From Streptomyces longwoodensis (GTDB taxonomy: Bacteria; Actinomycetota; Actinomycetes; Streptomycetales; Streptomycetaceae): a stretch of 64,000 bases of DNA. This document shows, piece after piece, positions 18,138 to 27,158 of this stretch. The stretch is taken from assembly GCF_001514125.1 (NCBI RefSeq), contig NZ_KQ948556.1, forward strand, positions 311,518 through 375,517, given 5' to 3'. Made by a program: the position numbers and the translations under genes. Each line of letters opens with the position of its first letter. The first letter of the stretch is position 1. Below the pieces are notes generated by a model that saw nothing but the letters and a program-made list of their open reading frames with translations, had not been told where the DNA came from and made no database searches.

Positions 18138-21100
18138 CTAGTTCTCCGGGGACTTGCCACCCGATCGGGGGGCGCCGACCGTCGCGCCGGCCTTGACCCC
18201 GCCGTCCTTGCCGGCCGACGGAGCCTCGAACGACTCCAGCGCCTCCAGGACGTCCTGCACCCGGGAGATCTCGGCGTTGATGTCCTCGCGCCGGCGCACC
18301 AGGACCTCCAGCTCGCGCTTGCCCTCCTCGACCGTGCGCCGGGCCTCGCGGATCGCCTCCGCTTTCAGCTCCTCGGCCTCCCTGACCAGGGTGGCCTTCT
18401 TCTGCTCGGCCTCCTTCAGCAGGCCCTCGGCCTTCTTGACCGCGGCGATGCGCACCTTGCCCGCCTCGGAGTTGGCCTCCGAGACGATCTCCTTGGCCTT
18501 CGCCTGCGCCTTGGCCAGCTGCTCCTCGGCCGCCTTGATCAGCGCGTCGCAGCGGTCGCCGGTCGACTTCATCGTCTCGGCGGCCTCCCGGCGGGCCCGC
18601 TCGTGCAGCTCCTCGATCTCGGACGTGAGCCGCTCGCGCAGCTCCTCCGCCCGCTCCCGGACGGCCGTGGCGTCCCGGCGGGCCCCGACCAGCAGTTCGT
18701 CGGCGTCCGTCCGGGCCTTCTCCACCAGGGAGTTGCCCTCGACGGTCGCCTCGGACACGATCCGGTCGGCCTCCGTGCGGGCCGCGCCGACCATGGTGTC
18801 GGCCTGCGACTCGGCGTCCGCGGTGGTCTTCTGCGCCTGCTGCTGGGCCTCGGTGAGCAGCTTGTCGGCCTCGGCCGTGGTCTCGGTGATGAGGGTGTCG
18901 ACCTGCTCGGCGGCCTCCGAGCGGCGCTTGTTGGCCTCCCGGCGGGCCTCGTCCAGCGTCCGGTCGGCCTCCTGGCGCGCGGAGTTGACGAGCCGTTCGG
19001 CCTCGGTGCGTGCCTCGGCGCGCACCCGCTCGGCCTCCGTGCGCACCCGCTCGGCGTGTGCCTGCGCGGAGCCGACCGTCTCGGCGGCCTCGGCGCGCAG
19101 CCGCTCCGCCTCGTCGGTGGCCTCGCCGACGAGCTGCTCGGCCCGGGCGACGGAGTCGGCCCGCACCCGCTCCGCCTCGGCGGCCGTCTCCGACTGGAGC
19201 CGCTCGGCCTCGGCGAGGGTGTCGTTCTGCAGGCGCTCCGCCTCGGCGCGCGCCTCGGTGATGAGGGTGTCCGCCTGCGTCGCCGCGTCGGAGCGGATCC
19301 GGTTGGCGTCCTCGCGGGCGTCCGCACGGGTGCGCGCGGCGGCCTGGTCGGCCTCGGCGAGCGCGTCCGAGGCCTCGGTGCGCACCCGCTGGGCGTGCGC
19401 GGACGCCTCCGAGCGCAGCCGGTCGGCCTCCGCGATCGCGTCCCCGACGGTCCGCTCGGCGAGCGCCTTGGCGGCCTCCGTCTCCTCGCTCGCCTCGCGG
19501 CGCAGCCGGGTGGCGTCCTCGCTGGCCCGCTCCCGCTCGGCGTAGGCGTCGGCGCGGACCCGGTCCGCCTCCTCCTCGGCCTCCCGGCGGGTGCGGTCGG
19601 CGGCGTGCTCGGCGGCGGAGCGCAGCCCGGCGATCTCCTCCTGGGCCTGCTCGTGCAGCCCGGCCACCGAGTCGCGCACCTGCTGGGCGTGCAGCTCGGC
19701 CGCCGACACCATCTCGGTGGCGCGCCGGTCGGCCTCCTCCACCAGGCGGATCGCCTCGGCCTGTGCCTCCTCGACGCGGGTGCGCGCCGACGCCAGCAGC
19801 TCCTCGCTCTGCTCGCGGGCCCGCTCGCGCTCCTGGTCCGCCTCCTGGCGGGCGGCGCCCAGCAGTTCCTCGGCCTCGCGCCGGCGGCGGGCGGCCTCCT
19901 CCTGGGCGGCGGCCAGCGTCTCGGATGCCTCGGCGGCCAGCCGTTCGGCGGCCGCCTGGGCCTCGGCCCGCACCCGGTCGGCGGTGTCCTGCGCCTCCGA
20001 CTTCAGCCGCTCGGCCTCCCCGGCGGCCTCCGAGCGCAGGCGTACGGCGAAGGCCTCGCCCTCGGCGCGCGAGGCGGACGCGTCGGCGGCGGCCTCGTCA
20101 CGCAGCCGCTGGGCCTCGGCCTCGGCCTGCTCCTGCAGCGCGCGGATCCGTTCGGCGGCCTCCGAGCGCAGCCGGTCGATCTCCTCGCCGGCCTCGCGGC
20201 GGATGCGGGCCGCCTCCTCGCGGGCCTCGGTCAGCGCCTGCTCGGCGGAGGCCAGCCGGGTCTCGGCCTCGCCGTGCAGCCGGGTCAGCTCGGCGGCGGC
20301 CTCGGCCTGCCGGGCCTCGACGGCCCGCTCGGTCTCCTCGCGCAGCTCGCGCGCGGCCCGCTCGGCGTCCGCGATGAGCGCCTCGGCCTGCTCGGTGGCC
20401 TCGGCGCGGTGGCGCTCGGCCTCCTTGCGGGTGCGCTCCAGGGTGTCCTCGGCCTGGCGGCGCAGCGTGGTGGCGCGCTCGATGGCCTCGGTGCGGACCT
20501 TCTCGCTGTCCGCCGTGGCCTTCTGGCGCAGCTCGTCGGCGTCCGCCTTGGCCTTGGCGAGCAGCTCCTCGGCGGTCCTGGCGGCCTCCTCGATCTGCTG
20601 GACGGCCTCCTTGCGGGCCTCCGCGCGGATCTTGTCGCCCTCGGCGACCGCGTCCGAGCGCAGCTGCTCGGCCTCGCCGCGCAACCGCCGTGCCTCCTCC
20701 TGGAGTTCGACGGTCTTGGCGCGGTACTCCTCGGTGTCGTCCTTCGCCGCGCCCTTGAGCTGCTCGGCGATGTCGTGCGCCTCGGCGCGCAGCCGGTCCG
20801 CCTCGGCCTCGGCCTCGGAGCGGATCCGCTCGGCCTCCTCGGCGGCCGCCCGGGTGGTGCGCCGGGCGTCCTCCTGCGCCTTGTTGAGGACGTCCTCGGC
20901 GGTCTTGGCCGCCTTCGACAGCTGGGTCGCGCTCTCCTCGGCGGTGAGCGTCCGGGCCTTCTCGGCGGCCTCGGCGACCAGCTTCTCCGCCTCGGCGCGG
21001 GCGTCGGCGAGGGCCTGCTCGGCCTCCGCCTTGGTGACCTCGGCCTCCTTGGTGGCCTCCTCGACCAGCCGGGCGACCTGCTCCTTGGCGGTCCGGGTGC

Positions 21101-22058
21101 GCGTCTCGTTGGCGGCCTCGGCGGTGGTGAGGGCCTTGGCGGCGGCCTCCTTGGCCTCGGCGAGCAGCTTCTCGGCCTCGGTCTGCGCCTTGCGCAGCGC
21201 CTCCTCGGCCTCGCTCATGCGCTGCTCGGCGGCGCGGCTGAGCTCCTGGGCCTGGCGGCGGGCGGTATCGGACTCGCTCACCGTGGAGGAGCGCAGCGCC
21301 TCGGCGTGGTCGGTGGCCTCCTGCGCCTGTGTGGAGGCCGCGTTCAGCAGGCGCTCGGCGTCCGTGCGGGCGCGGCGCAGGATCTGCTCGGCCTCGGTGC
21401 GGGCGGTCTCCGCCTCGCTCTGGAGCCGTTCGCGGGCCTCCCGGGTCAGCCGCTCGGCCTCGGCGCGGGCGGCCGCCATGGCCTGCTCGGCCTCGGCGCG
21501 GGACTCCTCGAGCAGCCGGCGGGCCTGCGACTCGGTGCGGGCGCGCAGCTGCTCCGCCCACGCCACGTTCTCGTTGACGTGCGACTCGACGGTCTGGCGG
21601 CGCTCGGCGAGCTCCTGGTCGAGCTGCTGGCGCCGGGTCACCGCCTCGGCGTGCAGCTCCGCCTGGAGGCGCGCGGCCTGCTCGGCGTGCTCCTGGAGGA
21701 TGCGCTGGGTCTGCGCCCGGGCCTGGCTCAGCTCGCGCTCGGCGTCGGCGCGGATCTGGTCGGCCTGCATCTGCGCGTTGCGCAGCAACTGCTCGGCCTG
21801 CCAGCCGATGTCGCCCCCCTCGAAGGAGGGCCGGGACATGATGGTGCGCCGCGCCTCGTGCAACTTGGCGCGCAGCACCTCGACCTGGTAGCCGAGGTCC
21901 TCGGCGTGCTGGATCGCCTTTTCCCGCTCGGTCTTCAGCCGCTTCATCTCGGCTTCGAACCGAGTGAGGTGGTCGACGTCAGCCGCCGGCTCCCGCTCCT
22001 GGCTCTCGTAGCCCCGCACTGCGCGGTCCCATCCGTCCCCTGGTCGCAAGCTTTCCAA
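18138..22058 (-). CDS. scy: Scy, giant coiled-coil organiser of polar growth
   Basis: About 1306 aa. The first in-frame start is TTG 22058; GTG 22019 (VRGYESQERE) is an alternative. After a short globular head (to about residue 60) the protein is one continuous Ala/Glu/Arg-rich coiled coil built of repeated EAERLRxEA-like segments with the mixed heptad/hendecad pattern described for Scy and FilP. The C-terminus has Gly/Ser-rich GKDGGVKAGATVGAPRSGG. Scy (S. coelicolor SCO5397, ~1326 aa) assembles the tip-organising centre with DivIVA and FilP and controls branching. It lies 183 bp upstream of filP in the same direction. Confidence 0.95.
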   Translation of the reverse strand: MESLRPGDGWDRAVRGYESQEREPAADVDHLTRFEAEMKRLKTEREKAIQHAEDLGYQVEVLRAKLHEARRTIMSRPSFEGGDIGWQAEQLLRNAQMQADQIRADAERELSQARAQTQRILQEHAEQAARLQAELHAEAVTRRQQLDQELAERRQTVESHVNENVAWAEQLRARTESQARRLLEESRAEAEQAMAAARAEAERLTREARERLQSEAETARTEAEQILRRARTDAERLLNAASTQAQEATDHAEALRSSTVSESDTARRQAQELSRAAEQRMSEAEEALRKAQTEAEKLLAEAKEAAAKALTTAEAANETRTRTAKEQVARLVEEATKEAEVTKAEAEQALADARAEAEKLVAEAAEKARTLTAEESATQLSKAAKTAEDVLNKAQEDARRTTRAAAEEAERIRSEAEAEADRLRAEAHDIAEQLKGAAKDDTEEYRAKTVELQEEARRLRGEAEQLRSDAVAEGDKIRAEARKEAVQQIEEAARTAEELLAKAKADADELRQKATADSEKVRTEAIERATTLRRQAEDTLERTRKEAERHRAEATEQAEALIADAERAARELREETERAVEARQAEAAAELTRLHGEAETRLASAEQALTEAREEAARIRREAGEEIDRLRSEAAERIRALQEQAEAEAQRLRDEAAADASASRAEGEAFAVRLRSEAAGEAERLKSEAQDTADRVRAEAQAAAERLAAEASETLAAAQEEAARRRREAEELLGAARQEADQERERAREQSEELLASARTRVEEAQAEAIRLVEEADRRATEMVSAAELHAQQVRDSVAGLHEQAQEEIAGLRSAAEHAADRTRREAEEEADRVRADAYAERERASEDATRLRREASEETEAAKALAERTVGDAIAEADRLRSEASAHAQRVRTEASDALAEADQAAARTRADAREDANRIRSDAATQADTLITEARAEAERLQNDTLAEAERLQSETAAEAERVRADSVARAEQLVGEATDEAERLRAEAAETVGSAQAHAERVRTEAERVRAEARTEAERLVNSARQEADRTLDEARREANKRRSEAAEQVDTLITETTAEADKLLTEAQQQAQKTTADAESQADTMVGAARTEADRIVSEATVEGNSLVEKARTDADELLVGARRDATAVRERAEELRERLTSEIEELHERARREAAETMKSTGDRCDALIKAAEEQLAKAQAKAKEIVSEANSEAGKVRIAAVKKAEGLLKEAEQKKATLVREAEELKAEAIREARRTVEEGKRELEVLVRRREDINAEISRVQDVLEALESFEAPSAGKDGGVKAGATVGAPRSGGKSPEN

Positions 22059-22224
22059 CGAGCCTCGTCCATCCGCCGGACGGGGCCCCCGGGGAATGGT
22101 GTCAGATCAACGGCGGAACCTGGGCTGCTGCCCGCCGCTCGTACCCCCGAAACCCGGACCCCGGCACGGTCCCGCCGTCGCGGACGGGACCCGGTCGCCC
22201 GCGTGGTGGCGACGACCGCCCCCA

Positions 22225-22254
22225 ACCCTACCGGCCCTTATGTACGAGGGTCAG
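22225..22254 (-). promoter_or_regulatory. Candidate scy promoter
   Basis: On the minus strand CTGACC (22254-22249) is separated by 18 bp from TAGGGT (22230-22225). The -35 box overlaps the stop codon of the upstream epimerase gene. It would give a ~165-nt leader before the scy start. Assigned by eye only. Confidence 0.45.
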
Positions 22255-22691
22255 TGCTCAGACGACTCAACAGGGGCCGAAGTGACCAGTTCTGTGAGGA
22301 CTCCGTGGCAGTCCTTGGGGTGCAGGAAGGTGATCCGTGACCCCATGGAACCGCGTCGCGGCTCTTCGTAGAGCACGCGTACGCCCTTGTCCCGGACGGC
22401 GGCGGCGTCGCCGTCGACGTCCGCCGTGCCGAAGGCGATGTGGTGCACTCCCTCGCCGTTCTTCGCGAGCCACTTGGCGACGGTGGAGTCCTCGCGGGTC
22501 GGTTCGAGCAGCTGGAGGTAGGAGGCGCCGCCGTCGGAGGTGTCGTTGATCTTGAGCATGGCCTCGCGCACGCCCTGCTCCTCGTTGACCTCCTCGTGGA
22601 ACACGGTGAAGCCGTAGGTGGAGGTGTAGAACTCGACGGTCGCGTCGAGGTCGTGGCAGGCGATCCCGATGTGGTCGATTCGCGTCAGCAT
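22251..22691 (-). CDS. mce: Methylmalonyl-CoA epimerase
   Basis: 146 aa, a full-length vicinal-oxygen-chelate fold protein. Metal-ligand motifs are visible: IDHIGIA (H7) at the start, GVHHIAF in the middle and a Glu in the terminal strand (HGVLTELV). It converts (2R)- and (2S)-methylmalonyl-CoA, linking propionyl-CoA carboxylation to the B12-dependent mutase, and so supplies or drains extender units. The adjacent divergent gene is a thiolase followed by meaB, so the context is acyl-CoA metabolism. Confidence 0.93.
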   Translation of the reverse strand: MLTRIDHIGIACHDLDATVEFYTSTYGFTVFHEEVNEEQGVREAMLKINDTSDGGASYLQLLEPTREDSTVAKWLAKNGEGVHHIAFGTADVDGDAAAVRDKGVRVLYEEPRRGSMGSRITFLHPKDCHGVLTELVTSAPVESSEH

Positions 22692-22841
22692 GGATTCAGT
22701 GCAGCGCTCATGCCCTGGTTACGCAACGTGCGCGCGATCACACCGATGGCCCGATGACGCCGTGTACTGCACGTCAGTACATTCAAAGTAAACCCTCGTT
22801 CACTCCTCGGCCCGTGCAGGCCGGTAAGGGGATCGCAGCTC

Positions 22842-24041
22842 ATGTCTTCTGCAACGAACACCTCTGTGATCGTCGCGGGCGCGCGCACGCCCATGGGCCG
22901 GTTGCTCGGCTCGCTCAAGTCCTTCTCCGGAGCCGACCTCGGCGGCTTCGCGATCAAGGCCGCCCTCGACCGTGCGGGGATCGGCGGCGACCAGGTGCAG
23001 TACGTGATCATGGGGCAGGTGCTCACGGCCGGGGCGGGGCAGATCCCGGCACGCCAGGCGGCGGTCAAGGCGGGCATCCCGATGAGCGTCCCGGCGCTCA
23101 CCATCAACAAGGTGTGCCTCTCCGGCCTCGACGCCATCGCCCTGGCGGACCAGTTGATCCGTGCGGGTGAGTTCGACGTCGTGGTGGCCGGCGGCCAGGA
23201 GTCCATGACCAACGCCCCGCACCTGCTGCCGAAGTCCCGCGAGGGCTTCAAGTACGGCGCGGTGCAGGTGCTCGACGCCATGGCGTACGACGGCCTGACC
23301 GACCCGTGGCAGAACATCCCGATGGGCGAGTCCACCGAGACGCACAACGGCCGCCTCGGCATCGGCCGCGCCGAGCAGGACGAGATCGCCGCCCTGTCCC
23401 ACCAGCGCGCCGCCGCCGCACAGAAGAACGGCCTGTTCGAGGCCGAGATCACCCCGGTGGAGATCCCGCAGCGCAAGGGCGAGCCGGTCGTCTTCAGCAA
23501 GGACGAGGGCATCCGCCCGGAGACCACCGCGGAGTCCCTCGGCAAGCTGCGCCCGGCCTTCACCAAGGACGGCACCATCACCGCCGGCTCCGCCTCGCAG
23601 ATCTCCGACGGCGCGGCCGCGGTGGTCGTGATGAGCAAGGCCAAGGCGCAGGAGCTGGGCCTGGAGTGGATCGCCGAGATCGGCGCCCACGGCAACGTGG
23701 CCGGCCCGGACAACTCGCTGCAGTCCCAGCCCTCCAACGCCATCCTGCACGCCCTGAAGAAGGAGGGCCTGGAGGTGTCGGACCTGGACCTCATCGAGAT
23801 CAACGAGGCCTTCGCCGCGGTCGCCGTGCAGTCAATGAAGGACCTCGGCGTGTCCACGGAAAAGGTGAACGTGAACGGCGGTGCCATCGCCCTGGGTCAC
23901 CCGATCGGCATGTCCGGTGCGCGTCTGGTGCTGCACCTGGCGCTGGAGCTCAAGCGGCGCGGCGGCGGGGTCGGCGCGGCGGCGCTCTGCGGCGGCGGCG
24001 GCCAGGGCGACGCGCTGATCGTGCGGGTGGCCAAGGCGTAA
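22842..24041 (+). CDS. Acetyl-CoA C-acetyltransferase (thiolase)
   Basis: 399 aa from ATG 22842 (AAGGGGAT upstream), normal thiolase II length. Active-site residues are all present: Cys92 in KVCLSGLDA, His353 in ALGHPIGMSG and Cys383 in ALCGGGGQGDA. The enzyme condenses two acetyl-CoA to acetoacetyl-CoA or runs in reverse; in Streptomyces the product can feed the ethylmalonyl-CoA/butyryl-CoA route, which meets isobutyryl-CoA mutase. It is followed 63 bp downstream by meaB in the same direction, probably one operon. Confidence 0.93.
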   Translation: MSSATNTSVIVAGARTPMGRLLGSLKSFSGADLGGFAIKAALDRAGIGGDQVQYVIMGQVLTAGAGQIPARQAAVKAGIPMSVPALTINKVCLSGLDAIALADQLIRAGEFDVVVAGGQESMTNAPHLLPKSREGFKYGAVQVLDAMAYDGLTDPWQNIPMGESTETHNGRLGIGRAEQDEIAALSHQRAAAAQKNGLFEAEITPVEIPQRKGEPVVFSKDEGIRPETTAESLGKLRPAFTKDGTITAGSASQISDGAAAVVVMSKAKAQELGLEWIAEIGAHGNVAGPDNSLQSQPSNAILHALKKEGLEVSDLDLIEINEAFAAVAVQSMKDLGVSTEKVNVNGGAIALGHPIGMSGARLVLHLALELKRRGGGVGAAALCGGGGQGDALIVRVAKA

Positions 24042-24104
24042 CCCCCGCCGCCCGCTGCAGGACCGACGTACGACCCGTACGACCTCTTCGTGAACGGAGC
24101 TGTG

Positions 24105-25061
24105 ATGCAGGACGTCTCCTCGCTGGTCGCCCAGGCCAGGGAAGGCCGGCCCCGGGCCGTGGCCCGGCTGATCTCCCTGGTCGAGGGGGCGTCCCCGCAG
24201 CTGCGCGAGGTCATGGCGGCACTGGCCCCGCTCTCCGGCAACGCCTACGTCGTGGGCCTGACCGGCTCGCCCGGCGTCGGCAAGTCCACCTCCACGTCGG
24301 CGCTGGTGAGCGCCTACCGGCGGCAGGGCAGGCGGGTCGGCGTCCTGGCCGTCGACCCCTCCTCGCCGTTCTCGGGCGGCGCGCTGCTCGGCGACCGGGT
24401 CCGGATGTCCGAGCACGCCTCCGACCCCGGCGTCTACATCCGCTCGATGGCGACCCGGGGCCACCTGGGCGGCCTCGCCTGGGCGGCGCCGCAGGCGATC
24501 CGGGTGCTGGACGCGGCGGGCTGCGACGTGATCCTGGTGGAGACCGTGGGCGTGGGCCAGTCCGAGGTGGAGATCGCCTCCCAGGCGGACACCTCGGTGG
24601 TGCTGCTCGCCCCGGGCATGGGCGACGGGATCCAGGCCGCCAAGGCGGGCATCCTGGAGATCGGCGACGTGTACGTCGTGAACAAGGCGGACCGGGACGG
24701 CGCCGACGCCACGGCCCGGGAGCTGAACCACATGCTGGGCCTCGGCGAGGCCCGCGGCCCCGGCGACTGGCGGCCCCCGATCGTCAAGACGGTCGCCGCG
24801 CGCGGGGAGGGCGTCGACGAGGTCGTGGAGGCCCTGGAGAAGCACCGGGCGTGGATGGAGGAGCACGGGGTGCTGGTGGAGCGCCGGCGCGCCCGGGCCG
24901 CCCGGGAGGTCGAGACGATCGCGGTGACCGCGCTGCGGGAGCGGATCGGCGACCTGCACGGCGACCGCCGCCTCGGCGCGCTCGCCGAGCGGATCGTCTC
25001 CGGCGACCTGGACCCCTACCGGGCCGCGGACGAACTGGTCGCGGGGCTCACCGAGGGCTGA
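24105..25061 (+). CDS. meaB: MeaB, G-protein chaperone of B12-dependent acyl-CoA mutases
   Basis: 318 aa from ATG 24105 (ACGGAGC upstream; a GTG five codons earlier is less well placed). G3E P-loop GTPase: Walker A GSPGVGKST (54-62), switch residues VDPSSPFSGGALLGDRVRM, Walker B VETVGVGQSEV and base-recognition NKAD. MeaB/ArgK proteins gate adenosylcobalamin loading and protect mutases from inactivation. Its likely clients here are methylmalonyl-CoA mutase (not in the window) and IcmA. The C-terminal helical dimerisation arm is complete. A strong hairpin follows. Confidence 0.94.
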   Translation: MQDVSSLVAQAREGRPRAVARLISLVEGASPQLREVMAALAPLSGNAYVVGLTGSPGVGKSTSTSALVSAYRRQGRRVGVLAVDPSSPFSGGALLGDRVRMSEHASDPGVYIRSMATRGHLGGLAWAAPQAIRVLDAAGCDVILVETVGVGQSEVEIASQADTSVVLLAPGMGDGIQAAKAGILEIGDVYVVNKADRDGADATARELNHMLGLGEARGPGDWRPPIVKTVAARGEGVDEVVEALEKHRAWMEEHGVLVERRRARAAREVETIAVTALRERIGDLHGDRRLGALAERIVSGDLDPYRAADELVAGLTEG

Positions 25062-25084
25062 GCCCGCGCACGACCCGCACAAGC

Positions 25085-25120
25085 CGACAGGCGGACCTCC
25101 TCCAGGAGGTCCGCCTGTCG
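25085..25120. terminator. Strong bidirectional terminator after meaB
   Basis: CGACAGGCGGACCTCCT pairs perfectly with AGGAGGTCCGCCTGTCG (17-bp arms, 25085-25101 and 25104-25120) around two bases. It lies between the convergent meaB and MarR genes and can end both transcripts. Confidence 0.85.
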
Positions 25121-25144
25121 CTCGTCATGCCGCCCGTACGCCGC

Positions 25145-25621
25145 TCAGGGGCGTCCCCGCTGCCCGCGCAGGTGGTCCGCGATGGGCCGCAGGGCCTTGT
25201 CCAGCTCCGCCAGCGCCTCGGGGGAGAGCAGGTCGATGAAGTGCCGCCGCACCGACGCCACGTGGTGGGGCGCGACCTTCTTCATCGTCTCCATGCCGTG
25301 CTCGGTGAGGACGGCGTAGAGTCCGCGGCGGTCGGACTCGCAGTTCTCCCGGCGCACCAGGTCGGCGTTCTCCATGCGGGTGATCTGGTGCGAGAGGCGG
25401 CTCTTCGACTGGAGAGTGGCGGACGCGAGATCGCTCATCCGCATCCGGACGTCCTCCGACTCGGAGAGATTGACCAGGATCTCGTAATCGTTCATTGTCA
25501 GGCCGAACGGCTGCAAGTCCTTCTCGAGCTGGTAGGTCAGCAGTCGGTTGACCTCCAGGTGGGTGCGCCAGGCGCACTGCTCCGCATCCGTCAGCCAGCG
25601 CGTGGCCGTCTCGGTCTCCAT
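25145..25621 (-). CDS. MarR-family transcriptional regulator (AbsC-like)
   Basis: 158 aa from ATG 25621. It has a winged helix with the recognition region LASATLQSKSRLSHQITRMENADLVRR, wing segment CESDRRGLYAVLTEHG and flanking dimerisation helices. Length, sequence style and position after meaB fit AbsC of S. coelicolor (SCO5405), a MarR protein affecting antibiotic production and zinc-dependent coelibactin control. I assign this from memory of gene order, so the symbol is left blank. The minus-strand upstream region contains TTCAACATTTTAGGTAGACT, which may hold the -10 and an operator. Confidence 0.85.
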   Translation of the reverse strand: METETATRWLTDAEQCAWRTHLEVNRLLTYQLEKDLQPFGLTMNDYEILVNLSESEDVRMRMSDLASATLQSKSRLSHQITRMENADLVRRENCESDRRGLYAVLTEHGMETMKKVAPHHVASVRRHFIDLLSPEALAELDKALRPIADHLRGQRGRP

Positions 25622-25713
25622 GAATGAAGTCTACCTAAAATGTTGAAAGGCGAACTACTGAGGGTGGTGTGACGGTGCGCACGCGTTCGATGTCACACTC
25701 CGCAGACTACCGC

Positions 25714-26511
25714 TCACAGCCCGAAGCGACGCTGGAGGTCTCCCAGCTGTCCGGGAAGGCGCGGTGTCCCCGACTGCGGTCCCTGGGGGCCCTGACCCCC
25801 GCCGCCCCCGGGCACTCCCGCCTGCTGCGGGGTCGCTCCCGTGGCCTGCTCCGCCATCAGCGTCTCGGTGGACTGGAGCAGCACCGTCCCGGCCCCCACG
25901 AACTCGAACTGGTGCTCCTCGCCGGAGGCCCCGCCGAGGCCCGTCAGCGCACGTAGACCGCCCATTACCCCGGTCATGTACTGGTGGTCGTAGTGGTGGC
26001 ACGGGGAGGGGCAGTCGGCCCAGCCGACCAGCGCCTGAGGGTCCACCCTGAGGGGCGGTTCCATGAACACCACCGGACCGTTGGACGCGGCCACGAACTT
26101 TCCGGTTCCGATGAGGGTCAGGAAACCCGGCACGATCGATTGCTTCAGCGACAAGCTTGGCTGAAAAGCGAGCAGGTTGCCCGAGCGAATGGTCAGGTTG
26201 CCGTTCTCCAGGTCGTACGAATTGACGTCGAAGGCCCGGTCGGCGAGGAGCATCTTGCCCGAGCCCTCGGCCACCACCCAGTCGCTCGCGTGCAGAGGCG
26301 AATGGAACGACGTGCGCACCAGACGGTCCAGACGGCCGTGTCCGATGCCGTTGAAGTCGATCGCCCCGTAGTAGGCGATCATCTTCCCCTTCTGCAGGAA
26401 CCACTGGCTGCCCTTGAGCTCCACGCAGAACGTGTAGGAGTTGACGTTGTCGTCGACGGGCAGCGTCATCGGGTCGTACACCGTCGGCCCCGCGCCGTAG
26501 TGGGTGCTCAC
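25714..26511 (-). CDS. AIM24-family protein, long paralogue with Gly/Pro/Gln tail
   Basis: 265 aa from GTG 26511, which overlaps the preceding gene's stop (GTGA). The AIM24/DUF124 beta-barrel domain (about 25-215) has the repeated pattern GSGKMLLADRAFDV…LTIRSGNLLAF seen in the family. The C-terminal ~50 residues are low-complexity Gly/Gln/Pro (GVPGGGGGQGPQGPQSGTP). CPSPCHH is a possible metal or disulphide site not seen in the other two paralogues. The bacterial function is undefined; the fold resembles the TRAP RNA-binding protein. Last gene of a three-gene overlapping unit. Confidence 0.85.
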   Translation of the reverse strand: MSTHYGAGPTVYDPMTLPVDDNVNSYTFCVELKGSQWFLQKGKMIAYYGAIDFNGIGHGRLDRLVRTSFHSPLHASDWVVAEGSGKMLLADRAFDVNSYDLENGNLTIRSGNLLAFQPSLSLKQSIVPGFLTLIGTGKFVAASNGPVVFMEPPLRVDPQALVGWADCPSPCHHYDHQYMTGVMGGLRALTGLGGASGEEHQFEFVGAGTVLLQSTETLMAEQATGATPQQAGVPGGGGGQGPQGPQSGTPRLPGQLGDLQRRFGL

Positions 26512-27158
26512 AGCTTCTCCTCCGACGCCTGGACGTACACCACGCCGCTGCCGCTCAGCTCCAGCTGGAACGCCTCGCCGGAGCCGCGGCCCACCATGTC
26601 CCGCCAGCCGAGCGCGGTGGACAGCTTGTTGCGCACGTCGCCGTGGTGGGCGACGTACGCCTGCGGGTCCACGTGGACCGGGCGCTGGGGGGTGATCGGG
26701 ACCTCGAACACACCGCCGTGCGCCATGACGGCCACCGCGCCGTGACCCTTGAGGGTGGTGGTGAACAGCCCCTGGCCGCTCACCTGGCCGCGGACCATGC
26801 CCATCACCCCGCCCTGCGAGCCGAGGAACATCGTGCCCTGCTGGAGGGTGCCCTCGAAGGCGAGCAGCCGGTCGGCCTCGACGTAGAGGGTGTCGCCGGT
26901 GAGGGTGATCAGCTGGACGTGGTGGCCGCCGTGCCCGAACAGCACCGTGCCGCTGCCCTCGACGGTCATCAGGGGCGTGTCCTCGTTGGCCAGGCGGCGC
27001 CCGATCATGGACATCACCCCGCCCTGGCCGCCCTGCAGGTTGGGGGTAAAGGACACCTCGCCCCGGTACGCCAGCATGGCGCCGCGCTGGCTGAACAGCC
27101 GCTGCCCCGGCACCACGGTGGCCTCGATCATCTTGGAGTTGATCTCGCGGAAGGCCAT
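26508..27158 (-). CDS. AIM24-family protein, middle paralogue
   Basis: 216 aa from ATG 27158; the start overlaps the upstream stop (TGATG). One AIM24 domain covers nearly the whole protein. Repeating segments such as GSGTVLFGHGGHHVQLITLTGDTLYVEADRLLAFEG and GQGLFTTTLKGHGAVAVMAHGG recur in the next paralogue. The Gly-rich turns (LQGGQGGVMSMIG) are typical. It has no signal peptide or membrane helix. It sits between two homologues in a strictly overlapping operon, suggesting a hetero-oligomer; that is inference. Confidence 0.85.
   Translation of the reverse strand: MAFREINSKMIEATVVPGQRLFSQRGAMLAYRGEVSFTPNLQGGQGGVMSMIGRRLANEDTPLMTVEGSGTVLFGHGGHHVQLITLTGDTLYVEADRLLAFEGTLQQGTMFLGSQGGVMGMVRGQVSGQGLFTTTLKGHGAVAVMAHGGVFEVPITPQRPVHVDPQAYVAHHGDVRNKLSTALGWRDMVGRGSGEAFQLELSGSGVVYVQASEEKL

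Noticed and set aside
18015..22340. 1441-aa open frame antisense to scy
   Set aside because: Leu/Gly/Arg-rich shadow created by the high-GC third codon positions of the coiled-coil gene; no ribosome-binding site or domain.
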